Shown here: positions 25,425 through 33,518 of the stretch, piece after piece
How the letters are laid out: each line of letters starts with the position of its first letter
How positions within the stretch are numbered: position 1 is the first letter of the stretch
Source: Agathobaculum sp. NTUH-O15-33
GTDB lineage: Bacteria > Bacillota > Clostridia > Oscillospirales > Butyricicoccaceae
Assembly (NCBI RefSeq): GCF_033193315.1
Contig: NZ_CP136187.1
Span: 1,302,001 to 1,366,000, forward strand
Length of the DNA stretch: 64,000 bases
Reading direction: 5' to 3'
Translations under genes and position numbers: made by a program
The notes under the pieces: model-generated
What the model was told of the DNA's origin: nothing
What the model saw: the letters and a program-made list of their open reading frames with translations, nothing else
The model's database searches: none

Positions 25425-26549
25425 ATGGGTAATTTCGCAGAGATACGAAAGCAAGTCAAGGCAAGGAGCAAGGAGCAGGTGACCGAGCACCTCGGCCGCT
25501 GCATCGGCGTCAACGTGCTGTTCGCGCTGCCGCTGATCCTGATCCTGATCATTTGGATGTTCATTGTATTCGCGCCGCTGCTCCGGCTCAGCTTCATGGG
25601 GGCGGCGCCGTCGCCCGCGCAGGTGAGCGGCGCGCTGGTCAATCTATACGGCAGCTATTTTCTGCTGATCGCGCTGATGTTCTTTGTCGCGGGCCCGCTG
25701 ACCTACGGCATGCAGAAGTTTTACATAGGCCTGTCGCGCGGGGAGGAGCCCGGCGTTTCGATTCTGTTCCGGCCCTTTACCTCGCTGCGCTCCTACTGGA
25801 CCGGCGTGAAAATGAGCGCCTGTCTGGCGCTGCGCGGCTGGCTGTGGATGCTGGCGCCCACGGTGATCTATACGGTCGTTCTGGTCGCCGCCACTATTTC
25901 CGAGGCAATGCGCCAGTCGCAGATGTACGGACGGGGCTATGGCTTTGATACCACCGGCGGTTCGGGCGCGGGCGCGGTCATGCTCGTGGCCACCATTTTG
26001 TTCATTATCGCCGTCCTGATTCTTTCGGTCAAGGTCGGCACCTATATGGCGGGCTATGCGCTGGTGCACGAGGATGAGCGGCGCGGCGTTTGGGCCGCCA
26101 CGCGCGAGGGCAGCCGCGCGTTCAAGGGCAACCTGTTCCAGCTGTTTGTTTTCTATCTCAGCTTCATCGGCTGGTACCTGCTGTTTTTCGCACTGTATAT
26201 TGTGTGCGCCCTGCTGAACGCTATGGGCGGCAGCCTGCTGATCTCCGCGCTCTCCGTGATCGCGCTGCTTTGCATCTGCTTGGTGCTGGGCACCTTCATC
26301 GGCGCTTACACGACGACTTCGTTCTACGGCCTGTATCAGGCGATCGCGCCCGCCATGCCGCGCGGCCCGGTCGATGTGTTCGGCGTGCCGATCGAGAACG
26401 CCGCCCCGGCGGCGGCCCCGCAGCCCGCGCCGCTGCCGACGCCCGAACCCGCGCCCGCCCCGGAGCCTGTGGCCGGTCCCGAACCCGCGCCCGCGCCGGA
26501 GGACCAGAGCGGTGCGGACGGCGGCGACGCGCCCACGCCCGAAGCGTGA
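25425..26549 (+). CDS. DUF975 family integral membrane protein
   Basis: A 374-residue protein. The N-terminus FAEIRKQVKARSKEQVTEHLGRCIG has the DUF975 beginning, followed by about six hydrophobic segments (LPLILILIIWMFIVFA, YGSYFLLIALMFFVAGPL, AVMLVATILFIIAVLIL, FIGWYLLFFALYIV, LSVIALLCICLVLGTFI). It closes with a cytoplasmic tail of about 60 Pro/Ala/Glu residues (PAPAPEP-type repeats). GAAGGGGGAAAACAAG precedes the ATG at 25425. It stands 30 bp after the VanW gene, which has a similar low-complexity acidic/Pro tail, so the two may be one operon. Function unknown. Confidence 0.85.
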   Translation: MGNFAEIRKQVKARSKEQVTEHLGRCIGVNVLFALPLILILIIWMFIVFAPLLRLSFMGAAPSPAQVSGALVNLYGSYFLLIALMFFVAGPLTYGMQKFYIGLSRGEEPGVSILFRPFTSLRSYWTGVKMSACLALRGWLWMLAPTVIYTVVLVAATISEAMRQSQMYGRGYGFDTTGGSGAGAVMLVATILFIIAVLILSVKVGTYMAGYALVHEDERRGVWAATREGSRAFKGNLFQLFVFYLSFIGWYLLFFALYIVCALLNAMGGSLLISALSVIALLCICLVLGTFIGAYTTTSFYGLYQAIAPAMPRGPVDVFGVPIENAAPAAAPQPAPLPTPEPAPAPEPVAGPEPAPAPEDQSGADGGDAPTPEA

Positions 26550-26558
26550 TTTGGACGC

Positions 26559-26587
26559 TTGACTTCGCTTGCCTCCTCTGCTATACT
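26559..26587 (+). promoter_or_regulatory. Promoter of the thiamine riboswitch transcript
   Basis: TTGACT, 17-base spacer, TATACT, with a start expected near 26594, just before the riboswitch. Confidence 0.75.
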
Positions 26588-26600
26588 AAAGGCACGACAA

Positions 26601-26673
26601 GACAGGGGTGCCGCCACCGGCGGCTGAGAAATACCCTATGAACCTGATCCGGGTCATGCCGGCGGAGGGAGTC
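26601..26673 (+). promoter_or_regulatory. TPP riboswitch (THI element)
   Basis: The conserved aptamer segments are in order: ACAGGGGTGC, GGCGGCTGAGAAATACCC, TATGAACCTGATCCGGGTCA and TGCCGGCGGAGGGAGT. GAC/GTC closes the base. Binding of thiamine pyrophosphate would lower expression of the transporter gene that follows. A strong terminator at 26724-26755 is the likely expression platform. Confidence 0.95.
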
Positions 26674-26723
26674 CAAATAAACAGCAAGGCGCGTTTCATT
26701 TTTGCGCTGCGTCAGCTTTTTTG

Positions 26724-26755
26724 AACGCCCCCGGCCGCATGGCCGGGGGCGTTTT
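26724..26755 (+). terminator. Regulatory terminator between the TPP riboswitch and thiT
   Basis: AACGCCCCCGGCC, GCAT loop, GGCCGGGGGCGTT, then TT. A 13-bp GC-rich stem that ends transcription before thiT when the aptamer is occupied. The anti-terminator is not obvious by eye. Confidence 0.85.
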
Positions 26756-26792
26756 TCCGTCTTGCGGTCAATCGAAGGGGAGGAATATAGAA

Positions 26793-27365
26793 ATGACTGA
26801 AACAAAAAGCATGAGCCATATCCACGTGCTCGTCGAGTGCGCGCTGATGGTGGCGCTCGGCACGGTGCTGATGATGGTAACGCTCTTCAAAGCGCCCAAC
26901 GGCGGCTCGGTCACCTTGCTGAGCATGCTGCCGTTCGTGCTGGTATCGTTCCGGCACGGCACGAAATGGGGGCTGCTCACCGGCTTTGCCTGCGCGCTGA
27001 TGCAGATGCTCACCGGCTGGGCCACGCCGCTTTCCGGCACCGTTCTGGCCTATTTCGGCATGATTATGCTGGACTATGTGCTCGCGTTCACGCTGCTGGG
27101 CACGGCAAACGTGTTTGCAAAGCCGTTTAAAAACCGCATGCTCGGCATCGGCGTGGGCACGGCGGCCGTGTGTCTGATCCGCTTCTGCTGCTCGTTCGTC
27201 TCCGGCTTTCTGATCTGGGACAGCCTAGCGCTGAGCGGCTGGGGCGCGGTGACGTTTTCGTTTAGCTATAACATCGCCTACATGCTGCCCGAAACCATTC
27301 TGACCACGGTGGCGGCGGTCATCCTGTATAAGGTCGCGCCCCGCCTGTTTGGGAGCGAAGCATAA
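26793..27365 (+). CDS. thiT: Energy-coupled thiamine transporter ThiT
   Basis: A 190-residue protein with six hydrophobic segments. It shows the ThiT layout: EC.LMVALGTVL at the start, a central GLLTGFACALMQM segment and SFSYNIAYMLPE near the end (family residues that line the thiamine pocket). It is the substrate-binding S component of an ECF transporter; the shared EcfA/EcfT parts are encoded elsewhere. The TPP riboswitch upstream confirms the substrate. AAGGGGAGGAATATAGAA precedes the ATG. Confidence 0.92.
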   Translation: MTETKSMSHIHVLVECALMVALGTVLMMVTLFKAPNGGSVTLLSMLPFVLVSFRHGTKWGLLTGFACALMQMLTGWATPLSGTVLAYFGMIMLDYVLAFTLLGTANVFAKPFKNRMLGIGVGTAAVCLIRFCCSFVSGFLIWDSLALSGWGAVTFSFSYNIAYMLPETILTTVAAVILYKVAPRLFGSEA

Positions 27366-27387
27366 CACCACGCGTCAATCATGACAG

Positions 27388-27424
27388 GGGTGCGACGAAA
27401 CGCGTTTCGTCGCACCCTCTTTTT
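27388..27424 (+). terminator. Terminator after thiT
   Basis: GGGTGCGACGAAA, CGCG loop, TTTCGTCGCACCC, then TCTTTTT. Confidence 0.9.
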
Positions 27425-28609
27425 ATCGCCGTAAATGGTGCAGCAAATACCGGCGCAGGCGGCGCTCCCAGCCGGTTTCGGAGGTCCAGCCATCCGGTTT
27501 TCGCTGCACCGCTTGCAGCAGCGCCAGACAGGCGTGCGGGCCGTACCAGTCGAACAATGCGTCGCATTCCTCGCCCCAAAAGCAAAGGTTCAGCACCTCG
27601 GTCAGATCGCGCAGCGCGTGCACCGAACGGGTGACAAGCGCCGCCTTGTCGCTCAAAAAGCGGCATTCGCCAAGCGCCGCGATCAGTGCGCGCAGCGCTT
27701 CGTCCGGCATGGGGGCGCCGTCCACCCAGACCGGCGAAAGCTTTGGCGCGTCACACAGGGGGAGGGGAACACGCCGTCCAGCCGCCCCGCGGAAAGCGCG
27801 GCGTTTATGCGCGGCGCGAGCGCCAAAGCGGCGCGCCGCAGATAGGCGCGGTCCTCGGGTTCGTTCAGCGCATAGCGGTCGGCCAGCGTATCCGCCGCCG
27901 CTGCAAGGGCATGGTTCAGCGCGCCGCCGTCATGGGCGGTAAAGCGGCGCAGCAACGCCGCGCGCCCCTCGGCCGTCACATGAAGCGGCGCGGGGTCCTC
28001 GTGCAGCAGGGTCAAAGCCAGCGCGGCCGCCGCGACCGGTTCGTATAGGTTCAGCGACATGGCGTCCGGGTCGGGGCCGCAGCCGGCGAGCAGGGCCTCG
28101 GTCTCCGACGCGCCGAATAAGCGCAGCAAACGGTTTTCCAGCGCCATGCGGCGCAGGTATTCCTTGAGGTAGCAAATCCCCTGTATTTGTTCCTCCACCG
28201 CCCACGCGAGGGGATAATCGATATCCGCGGGCACCACATGCGCGAAAAACAAACGATCGTACCGCTTGCGATAGCCGGTCATGCTGGCGAGCGTGTCGTG
28301 GTACGCCTGATTGGTGCGGGGCGGCGGCGTTTCCGCGAGACCGCGGAGCAGCCGGTCGCAGTCCTCCATCAAAAGCGCGAGCGCATGCTGTCCGGCGGCC
28401 AGCCGCGCGGCCGCGCCGCCCGCATTCCCGCCAAGGGAAAGGGTAAAGACAATGGAACGCAGCAGTTCTTCCGCGACCTCGACGGGGACCGAGCTGCTGT
28501 CTCCGGCGGTATAGAGCACGGTCTGCCGGGCAAGCAGCGCAAACAGCTCGGCCTGCGTCGCCTGTTCCGGCTCCGGCGGCAGGGAAGCGGGAAGCGGCCG
28601 TTCATTCAT
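27423..28609 (-). pseudogene. DUF6179 family protein, interrupted by a frameshift
   Basis: The first frame (to about 27766) encodes about 285 residues starting MNERPLPASLPPEPEQATQ. It then loses sense (PSPCVTRQSF...). The continuing sense (DAPKLSPVWVDGAPMPDEALRALIAALGECRFL...) lies in another frame and ends at 27423 with RRYLLHHLRR. One missing C in the C-run at 27758-27767 (cccctcccc on the coding strand) explains both halves, giving about 395 residues if repaired. It overlaps the end of the DUF6323 gene, its usual partner. It may be a real loss or an assembly error; function unknown. Confidence 0.65.
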
Positions 28610-29060
28610 CCGCGTCCTCCCATTCTCCCGTGCGCATGGCGCGGCACAGCTCTTCCAGCGAGGTGCCCGCCAGATATTCGAGCGAGCCCTCGCACACCCC
28701 GTCGAAATATTTTTTCATCAGGTCGATCAGATCGTCGTCCGGGATGCGGTCGGCGGATTCGTTTTTGAAATAATAGAAGCAGTCCTGCAACTGAAACAGG
28801 GTGTCCGCGAAATCGTGGCGGTTCAGATACGGCGAATCGCAAAACGTCTTGGCGATCTGCGGCAGCACGCCCCCGCCCAACTCCACGCGCCCGGTGCTGC
28901 GCAGCGCCTCAAAGCGGCGCTCGGCCAGCTCCGCGATTTCCGCTTCGGAAAGGGCGAGGCCGTAGGCCGCGGTCACCTCGTTCGCCGCGCGCAGCTGCGC
29001 GCACAGTTGCTGCTTCCCGGCTGAAAGCAGGGTCATAGCAAAGGATGGTTCCATTTTCAT
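28602..29060 (-). CDS. DUF6323 family protein
   Basis: A 152-residue helical protein. Family-like segments are LSEAEIAELAERRFEAL, RVELGGGVLPQIAKTFCDSPYL and DLIDLMKKYFDGVCEGSLEYL. It overlaps the start of the DUF6179 gene by 8 bases, so the two are translationally coupled. The pair is common in Clostridia but I know no function. GAAGGAGGCG lies before the ATG. Confidence 0.75.
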   Translation of the reverse strand: MKMEPSFAMTLLSAGKQQLCAQLRAANEVTAAYGLALSEAEIAELAERRFEALRSTGRVELGGGVLPQIAKTFCDSPYLNRHDFADTLFQLQDCFYYFKNESADRIPDDDLIDLMKKYFDGVCEGSLEYLAGTSLEELCRAMRTGEWEDADE

Positions 29061-29106
29061 CGCCTCCTTCAGACAGTTTACAGCGGCGCCGGAAGCAGTA
29101 CAAGAC

Positions 29107-29135
29107 TTGAAAATTTGCCGGTTTTGTGGTATAGT
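29107..29135 (+). promoter_or_regulatory. Promoter-like sequence facing a terminator
   Basis: TTGAAA, 17-base spacer, TATAGT. Transcription from it would start near 29142 and meet the stem-loop at 29144 at once. Confidence 0.45.
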
Positions 29136-29143
29136 GATAACAG

Positions 29144-29190
29144 AAAAAATCCCTTTGACCGCCGGTTAGGCGCGGTCAAAGGGATTTTTT
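29144..29190. terminator. Bidirectional terminator
   Basis: AAAAAATCCCTTTGACCGC and GCGGTCAAAGGGATTTTTT, a 19-bp stem with a 9-base loop. It ends the small minus-strand gene at 29190 and would stop plus-strand transcripts as well. Confidence 0.85.
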
Positions 29191-29405
29191 TAGTATTTTT
29201 CGCAATAGCCCTCGCCGCCGTTCGACAGCGACTTGAGCGTTTCTGAGATGCGCTCGTCCGGCGGGTCGCCGATCGCGGCGTGATCTATCAGGTTTTCGCG
29301 CTGCTCCCGCGTCAGCTCAAAAAACCGGTCCATGGCGCGTGTGTTATGGCCCATTTCCTCTAAAAACGAAAAGGGAATATCGCCGGAAACCTCTTTTTTA
29401 TCCAT
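29190..29405 (-). CDS. Small protein of unknown function (71 aa)
   Basis: Starts MDKKEVSGDIPFSFLEEM and continues with a soluble helical sequence (TRAMDRFFELTREQRENLIDHAAI), ending GGEGYCEKY. AAAGGAGG lies 8 bases before the ATG at 29405, which favours it over a longer in-frame start. I do not recognise a family. It is divergent from rlmD and closed by the terminator at 29144. Confidence 0.7.
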   Translation of the reverse strand: MDKKEVSGDIPFSFLEEMGHNTRAMDRFFELTREQRENLIDHAAIGDPPDERISETLKSLSNGGEGYCEKY

Positions 29406-29424
29406 GCTGCAAGCCTCCTTTCGA

Positions 29425-29454
29425 TTGCAGTATGCGCAGTGCACATGATATAAT
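29425..29454 (+). promoter_or_regulatory. Promoter of rlmD
   Basis: TTGCAG, 18-base spacer, TATAAT, with a start near 29461, 42 bp before the gene. Confidence 0.6.
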
Positions 29455-29502
29455 ACAAAGATAGGAAACTAAAGATAGGAAGCCAAAAGGAGCCCGAAAC
29501 AG

Positions 29503-30870
29503 ATGGAGCTTGTGAAAAATAAAATTTATCGCGCGCAGATCATGGATTATACGGCGGATGGCGCCGGTGTGGCCAAGGTGGACGGCGTGGCCGTATTCGT
29601 GCCCCGCGCCGCCGTTGGCGACCAGTGCGATATCCGCATCACCAAGGTGGGGAAGAGCGTGGCGTTCGGCCGCATCGAAGAGATCGTTGTGCCGTCCAAG
29701 CACCGCATCGCGCCCCTGTGCCCGGTGGCCGCGCAGTGCGGCGGCTGCTGCTACCAGCACATCACCTACGAAGAGGAAAAGCGCGCCAAGGAGAAAAAGG
29801 TGCGGGACGCGCTTGTCCGCATCGGCGGGCAGGACGGCGCGAAGCTCATCGGCATCGTGGGCGCGCCGGAAACCGCGCACTACCGGAATAAGGCCCAATA
29901 CCCGGTCGGCCTGAACGCGGCGGGCCGGGTCGTGACCGGCTTTTACCGCCCGCGCAGCCACGATATCGTGCCCGTGGAAAAATGCCTTATCCAGTCCGAA
30001 ACAGCAGACCGCGCCGCCGCCGTGGTGCGCGATTGGATGAATCAAAATCAGGTGCCGCCCTATGATTACGGAAAAAAACGGGGCACGGTGCGCCACATCT
30101 ATGTCCGCGTGGGCGAGGCGAGCGGCGAATGCCAGCTAACGCTCATCTCCGCCACGCGCAAGCTGCCCGCGCTCGACGCGCTGGTCGATTCGCTGCGGGC
30201 CGCGCTGCCGTCCCTCACGGGCGTGCTGCTTAACCATAACCAGCGGGACGATAACGTGATCCTCGGCGACCGCACCGACGTGCTCTGGGGCGAGCCGCTG
30301 CTGGAGGACCGGCTGTGCGGGCACTCGTTCCTGCTTTCGCCGGCGGCGTTTTATCAGGTCAACCACGCGCAAGCGGAAAAGCTGTATGAATGCGCCTTGG
30401 ATTTCGCCGGCCTGACCGGCAGCGAGACCGCGGTGGAGCTGTACTGCGGCGCGGGCACCATTACGCTGTCGCTGGCCGAGCGGGCTTTGCGCGTCATCGC
30501 GGTCGAAATCGTGCCCGAAGCGGTGGAAAACGCCCGGCAGAACGCCGCGCGAAACGGCGTTACCAACGTGGAATTTATTTGCGCGGACGCGGGACAGGCC
30601 GCCGCCATGTTCGCGGGGCGCGGCGAAACGCCCGATGTGCTCGTCGTCGACCCGCCCCGGAAAGGGCTGGACGAAGCCACGCGCGACGCCATCCTGCGCA
30701 TGCTCCCGCCCCGCGTCGTCTACGTCTCCTGCGACCCCGCCACCCTCGCCCGCGACGTAAAAGAACTCACAAACGCCGGCTACACCCTAGAAAAAGCCCA
30801 AGCCTACGACCTGTTTCCGAGGACGAGCCACGTTGAGTGCGTTTGTTTAATGACGAGAAAAGACAAGTAA
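29503..30870 (+). CDS. rlmD: 23S rRNA (uracil-5-)-methyltransferase, RlmD/RlmCD type
   Basis: A 455-residue TrmA/RumA-family enzyme that makes 5-methyluridine in 23S rRNA with S-adenosylmethionine. It has an N-terminal TRAM domain (MDYTADGAGVAKVDG), then an iron-sulfur cluster motif CPVAAQCGGCCYQH. The Rossmann methyltransferase domain shows VELYCGAGTITLSLA, VVDPPRKGLD and the catalytic VYVSCDP, with the terminal FPRTSHVECV. Codons in the last 40 positions are less GC-rich than the rest, and AT-rich accessory DNA begins right after the stop. This suggests that the 3' end was remade by an integrating element. Confidence 0.93.
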   Translation: MELVKNKIYRAQIMDYTADGAGVAKVDGVAVFVPRAAVGDQCDIRITKVGKSVAFGRIEEIVVPSKHRIAPLCPVAAQCGGCCYQHITYEEEKRAKEKKVRDALVRIGGQDGAKLIGIVGAPETAHYRNKAQYPVGLNAAGRVVTGFYRPRSHDIVPVEKCLIQSETADRAAAVVRDWMNQNQVPPYDYGKKRGTVRHIYVRVGEASGECQLTLISATRKLPALDALVDSLRAALPSLTGVLLNHNQRDDNVILGDRTDVLWGEPLLEDRLCGHSFLLSPAAFYQVNHAQAEKLYECALDFAGLTGSETAVELYCGAGTITLSLAERALRVIAVEIVPEAVENARQNAARNGVTNVEFICADAGQAAAMFAGRGETPDVLVVDPPRKGLDEATRDAILRMLPPRVVYVSCDPATLARDVKELTNAGYTLEKAQAYDLFPRTSHVECVCLMTRKDK

Positions 30871-31149
30871 AAGTGCTGGAAAAGCCGATGAAATGGGCAT
30901 TCTTCGGAAGTTGGCTTTCAGCGCAAGTGAGCAGGAAATTTGGGAAATAGGGCGAGGTTTCAATGATGCCTTGATGAGATTTTGAAATCTGCCCTATGAC
31001 TTATTATTCGATATTGGCTTGGTGAGTGCTTAGGACTGCTGGCATAGTGCGAGTGTATAGTGCTATTGACAGCAATCGGAGACACTGAAATGCAAGCCAA
31101 ATGGCTGATGCATGGAGTTGATGTCAAAATGGACAGGGAGGGATTTAGA
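30871..31149. other. Gap between rlmD and the accessory region
   Basis: I see no gene here. Composition falls from the GC-rich chromosome to about half GC across this stretch. It is the probable left border of the integrated element; no integrase or attachment repeat could be confirmed inside the window. Confidence 0.5.
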
Positions 31150-32076
31150 GTGATAAATTTAGGGCAGCTTAAAGAGATAAAGGATTTAAGAAAAGTGTGG
31201 CCGCACGAAGCATTGGATTTCACACCGTGGCTTGCAGAGGAGGATAATCTTTCTCTGCTGTCAGATGCTGTGGGATTGGAGATTACCGTGGACGAAACGG
31301 AATCAAGTGTCGGCGATTTTAATGTGGATATTTATGCGACTGAGACTGGGACGGACAGAAAGATTATTATTGAAAATCAACTGGAAGATACCAACCATGA
31401 CCATCTTGGCAAGTTGATTACATATGCATCAGGGAAAGCAGCGGATATTGTGATTTGGGTTGTAAAGCGCGCTCGTGAAGAGCACAGGGCGGCAATCGAA
31501 TGGCTGAACAACCATACGGATGAAAATATTGCATTTTTCCTTTTGGAGGTTAAGTTATTTCAAATCGGCGATTCAGATATTGCTGTAAAATTTGAAGTCA
31601 TTGAGAAACCCAATGACTGGGCGAAGGAAATTAAGCGTCAAACAAGCAGTTCTCCCACATTGCAGGCGAGATATGATTATTGGGCTGCCTTTAACGAATA
31701 TGCTTTTCATAATGCGGCGTTTGCTAAGGCCTTTAGCAGAAGAAAAGCCAGCACTGACCATTGGATGACTTTAAGTGTTGGTTCTTCTGCCTGTCATATT
31801 GATTTGCTGCAAGTGAGGAAGGACAACAACATTACCGTTGAATGGTATATCACTGACGATAAGGAACTTTATCAGAAATTTTATTCCCACAAGGCGGACA
31901 TTGAATCGGACATGGGAATGGCACTGGATTGGAGAGAATTGCCGGATAAAAAGGCAAGCAGGATTTTGGTAATTCATGAGGCGGATTTTGACAATAAGGA
32001 TAAATGGCCAGAGCAGTTTGAATGGGCGATGGATGCTGCGATGAAGATGAAAAAGGCGTTTAAGAAGTATTTGTAG
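31150..32076 (+). CDS. DUF4268 protein with PD-(D/E)XK-like N-terminus
   Basis: A 308-residue protein. The N-terminal half resembles a restriction-type nuclease fold: SSVGDFNVDIYATE, then RKIIIENQLEDTNHDHLGKLITYASG, a D...ENQ arrangement of the PD-(D/E)XK kind. The C-terminal half (FNEYAFHNAAFAKAFSRRKASTDHWM to the end) is DUF4268. GGGAGGATTTAGA lies before the GTG at 31150. An in-frame ATG at 31129 and others further upstream lack a ribosome-binding site. Such proteins are often found in defence regions; whether this one cuts DNA is not known. Confidence 0.8.
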   Translation: MINLGQLKEIKDLRKVWPHEALDFTPWLAEEDNLSLLSDAVGLEITVDETESSVGDFNVDIYATETGTDRKIIIENQLEDTNHDHLGKLITYASGKAADIVIWVVKRAREEHRAAIEWLNNHTDENIAFFLLEVKLFQIGDSDIAVKFEVIEKPNDWAKEIKRQTSSSPTLQARYDYWAAFNEYAFHNAAFAKAFSRRKASTDHWMTLSVGSSACHIDLLQVRKDNNITVEWYITDDKELYQKFYSHKADIESDMGMALDWRELPDKKASRILVIHEADFDNKDKWPEQFEWAMDAAMKMKKAFKKYL

Positions 32077-32112
32077 AGTATCATTCAGACAGAATATAAA
32101 AAATTAGAGAAT

Positions 32113-32149
32113 TAAAGGAGCGCCAACCAATAGGGTGTACGCTCCTTTA
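32113..32149. terminator. Stem-loop between convergent genes
   Basis: TAAAGGAGCG and CGCTCCTTTA form a 10-bp stem. No strong T-run follows on the plus strand; on the minus strand it precedes an A/T-rich run, so a two-way terminator is likely. Confidence 0.5.
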
Positions 32150-32178
32150 CTGTCTTGGTTGGACTGTCTAAATGGTAT

Positions 32179-32583
32179 TTAGATGCCACCCTCGATATCC
32201 ACTTCAAATTTGTCATAAATAAAGTCAAGCAGTTCCGCTGCTGTAGGGGTATCTCCGGCTTTTCTTATACGTTCCCAATATCGCTTGTATTCAGAAGCCA
32301 GCCCCTCTGCAATATATTTATCAAAAATTTTAGACAGGTCATTTTCTGCCATGCCGCAGCGTGCAGCCATATGCTGTAGGACGGTCTTTCCATCAAATCT
32401 TAATCCCTGCATATATGACTTGCTGTATGCCAGCCGGACTGACCTGAGGGCATTTTCTTTAATCCGCTTTACCTTGTCAGTGGTTATTTTTTCAGTTTTG
32501 GCTACTTTTGTGTATTTTCTTAAGTAATAGCATTTCAGAAGAATATTGAATTGCTCTTGGGTTAAAGGTGCATAATTTTTCAT
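32179..32583 (-). CDS. Protein of unknown function (134 aa)
   Basis: A basic, helical protein beginning MKNYAPLTQEQFNILLKCYYL. A segment (KVAKTEKITTDKVKRIKENAL) could be a helix-turn-helix. The end is acidic (DKFEVDIEGGI). It follows the gene at 32588-33274 by 4 bases, so the two form an operon read away from the small RNA at 33421. I do not recognise a family. Confidence 0.6.
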   Translation of the reverse strand: MKNYAPLTQEQFNILLKCYYLRKYTKVAKTEKITTDKVKRIKENALRSVRLAYSKSYMQGLRFDGKTVLQHMAARCGMAENDLSKIFDKYIAEGLASEYKRYWERIRKAGDTPTAAELLDFIYDKFEVDIEGGI

Positions 32584-32587
32584 GAGC

Positions 32588-33274
32588 CTATACCACTTCC
32601 ATATCTGACGGTATTATATCCAGAAGAAGCTGGAACATCTGCCTGCTAGTTTCAATGTCACGATAGGTTAGTTTGTAGAGTAATTCATCCGTAAATCCCT
32701 GTGCAAACAAAGCGGAAGCTGGTGCAATAATAAACCGCTGCTTTATCCGGTGATTTAATTCCTCCAGCATTGATTCGCCAGCTATATGAGAAATCTGGTC
32801 ATAAACTTCCTGCACCCGTATGATGTCCACCGAGCCGCCAATGTTAGTCACCTGCTCTTTTACAAACTTTTCTGTGGAATCCGCCATTGCTCCGTCTGCC
32901 AAAAAGAGAAGCAGTATGGAAAGATTAGTGTAGCGTTCTTGGAAAATCAGTTTGTCTGTATACCGTTCGTAAAGTTCTTTGATTCGTGGGTAGAGCGGAT
33001 GCTCATGCTGTGGTTCTGTTCCATCCAGAACGTGAAACAGCAGGCCTTGCAGTTCGCCTCCTGTTCGGAAACCCTCATCTGCAGTTTCAAAGGCAAGTTG
33101 GTCACCACTCATACCTTCAAAAATCATGGAGAGGTAGTGATCCAGCAAATACCCTTGTTTGCCAAGCCGCAGACGAATCTGCTTTGCCAGTTTAAAAATT
33201 GACAGCAGAGAGTCTTCGGTGACTCCGCTGTCTGGACAGCTGAAGAAGCTGTCTGTGTGATGAAAAATGTTCAT
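32588..33274 (-). CDS. Protein of unknown function (228 aa)
   Basis: A soluble, mostly helical protein (MNIFHHTDSFFSC at the start, DIETSRQMFQLLLDIIPSDMEVV at the end). AAAGGTCGGGATAAC precedes the ATG at 33274. It is the first gene of a two-gene minus-strand operon. Its leader contains a perfect hairpin (GAGGAT-TCC-ATCCTC, 33341-33355). I cannot assign a family or function. It is divergent from the structured RNA at 33421. Confidence 0.6.
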   Translation of the reverse strand: MNIFHHTDSFFSCPDSGVTEDSLLSIFKLAKQIRLRLGKQGYLLDHYLSMIFEGMSGDQLAFETADEGFRTGGELQGLLFHVLDGTEPQHEHPLYPRIKELYERYTDKLIFQERYTNLSILLLFLADGAMADSTEKFVKEQVTNIGGSVDIIRVQEVYDQISHIAGESMLEELNHRIKQRFIIAPASALFAQGFTDELLYKLTYRDIETSRQMFQLLLDIIPSDMEVV

Positions 33275-33385
33275 GTTATCCCGACCTTTCATTTATGGGG
33301 TCGGGTATTTCCCGTATCTTCAAAAGCGCATGCAAAGGCGGAGGATGGAATCCTCTTTTCCCATGCACGCGCTGTTAATTGCTTA

Positions 33386-33414
33386 TTGTGCAGCTGAGAC
33401 AAATGCGATATAAT
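33386..33414 (+). promoter_or_regulatory. Promoter of the 33421 small RNA
   Basis: TTGTGC, 17-base spacer, TATAAT. The G at 33421, 7 bases after the -10, coincides with the first base of the RNA's closing stem. Confidence 0.65.
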
Positions 33415-33420
33415 AGCCTT

Positions 33421-33518
33421 GTCGTGGTGCCGCTTTTGCGGTTGTGCTGGGTGGCTCAATCACCTTAGTGCAGGACTGGTGTGGTGCAAACACATCAGTC
33501 TGCCATGACGTTTTTTAT
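33421..33518 (+). ncRNA. Probable structured small RNA, about 98 nt, own promoter and terminator
   Basis: No protein is encoded here. A closing stem GTCGTGG (33421-33427) with CCATGAC (33503-33509) encloses three hairpins: CCGC-TTTT-GCGG (33430-33441), GGTG...CACC (33450-33464) and a 10-bp stem GACTGGTGTG/CACATCAGTC (33474-33500). A run GTTTTTTATT follows directly, so the last stems with the U-run make a terminator. With the promoter exactly upstream, this is a complete small transcription unit. I do not match it to a known RNA family. Confidence 0.65.

Noticed and set aside
31066..31095. TTGACA at 31066 as promoter for the DUF4268 gene
   Set aside because: No acceptable -10 sequence at 16-18 bases.
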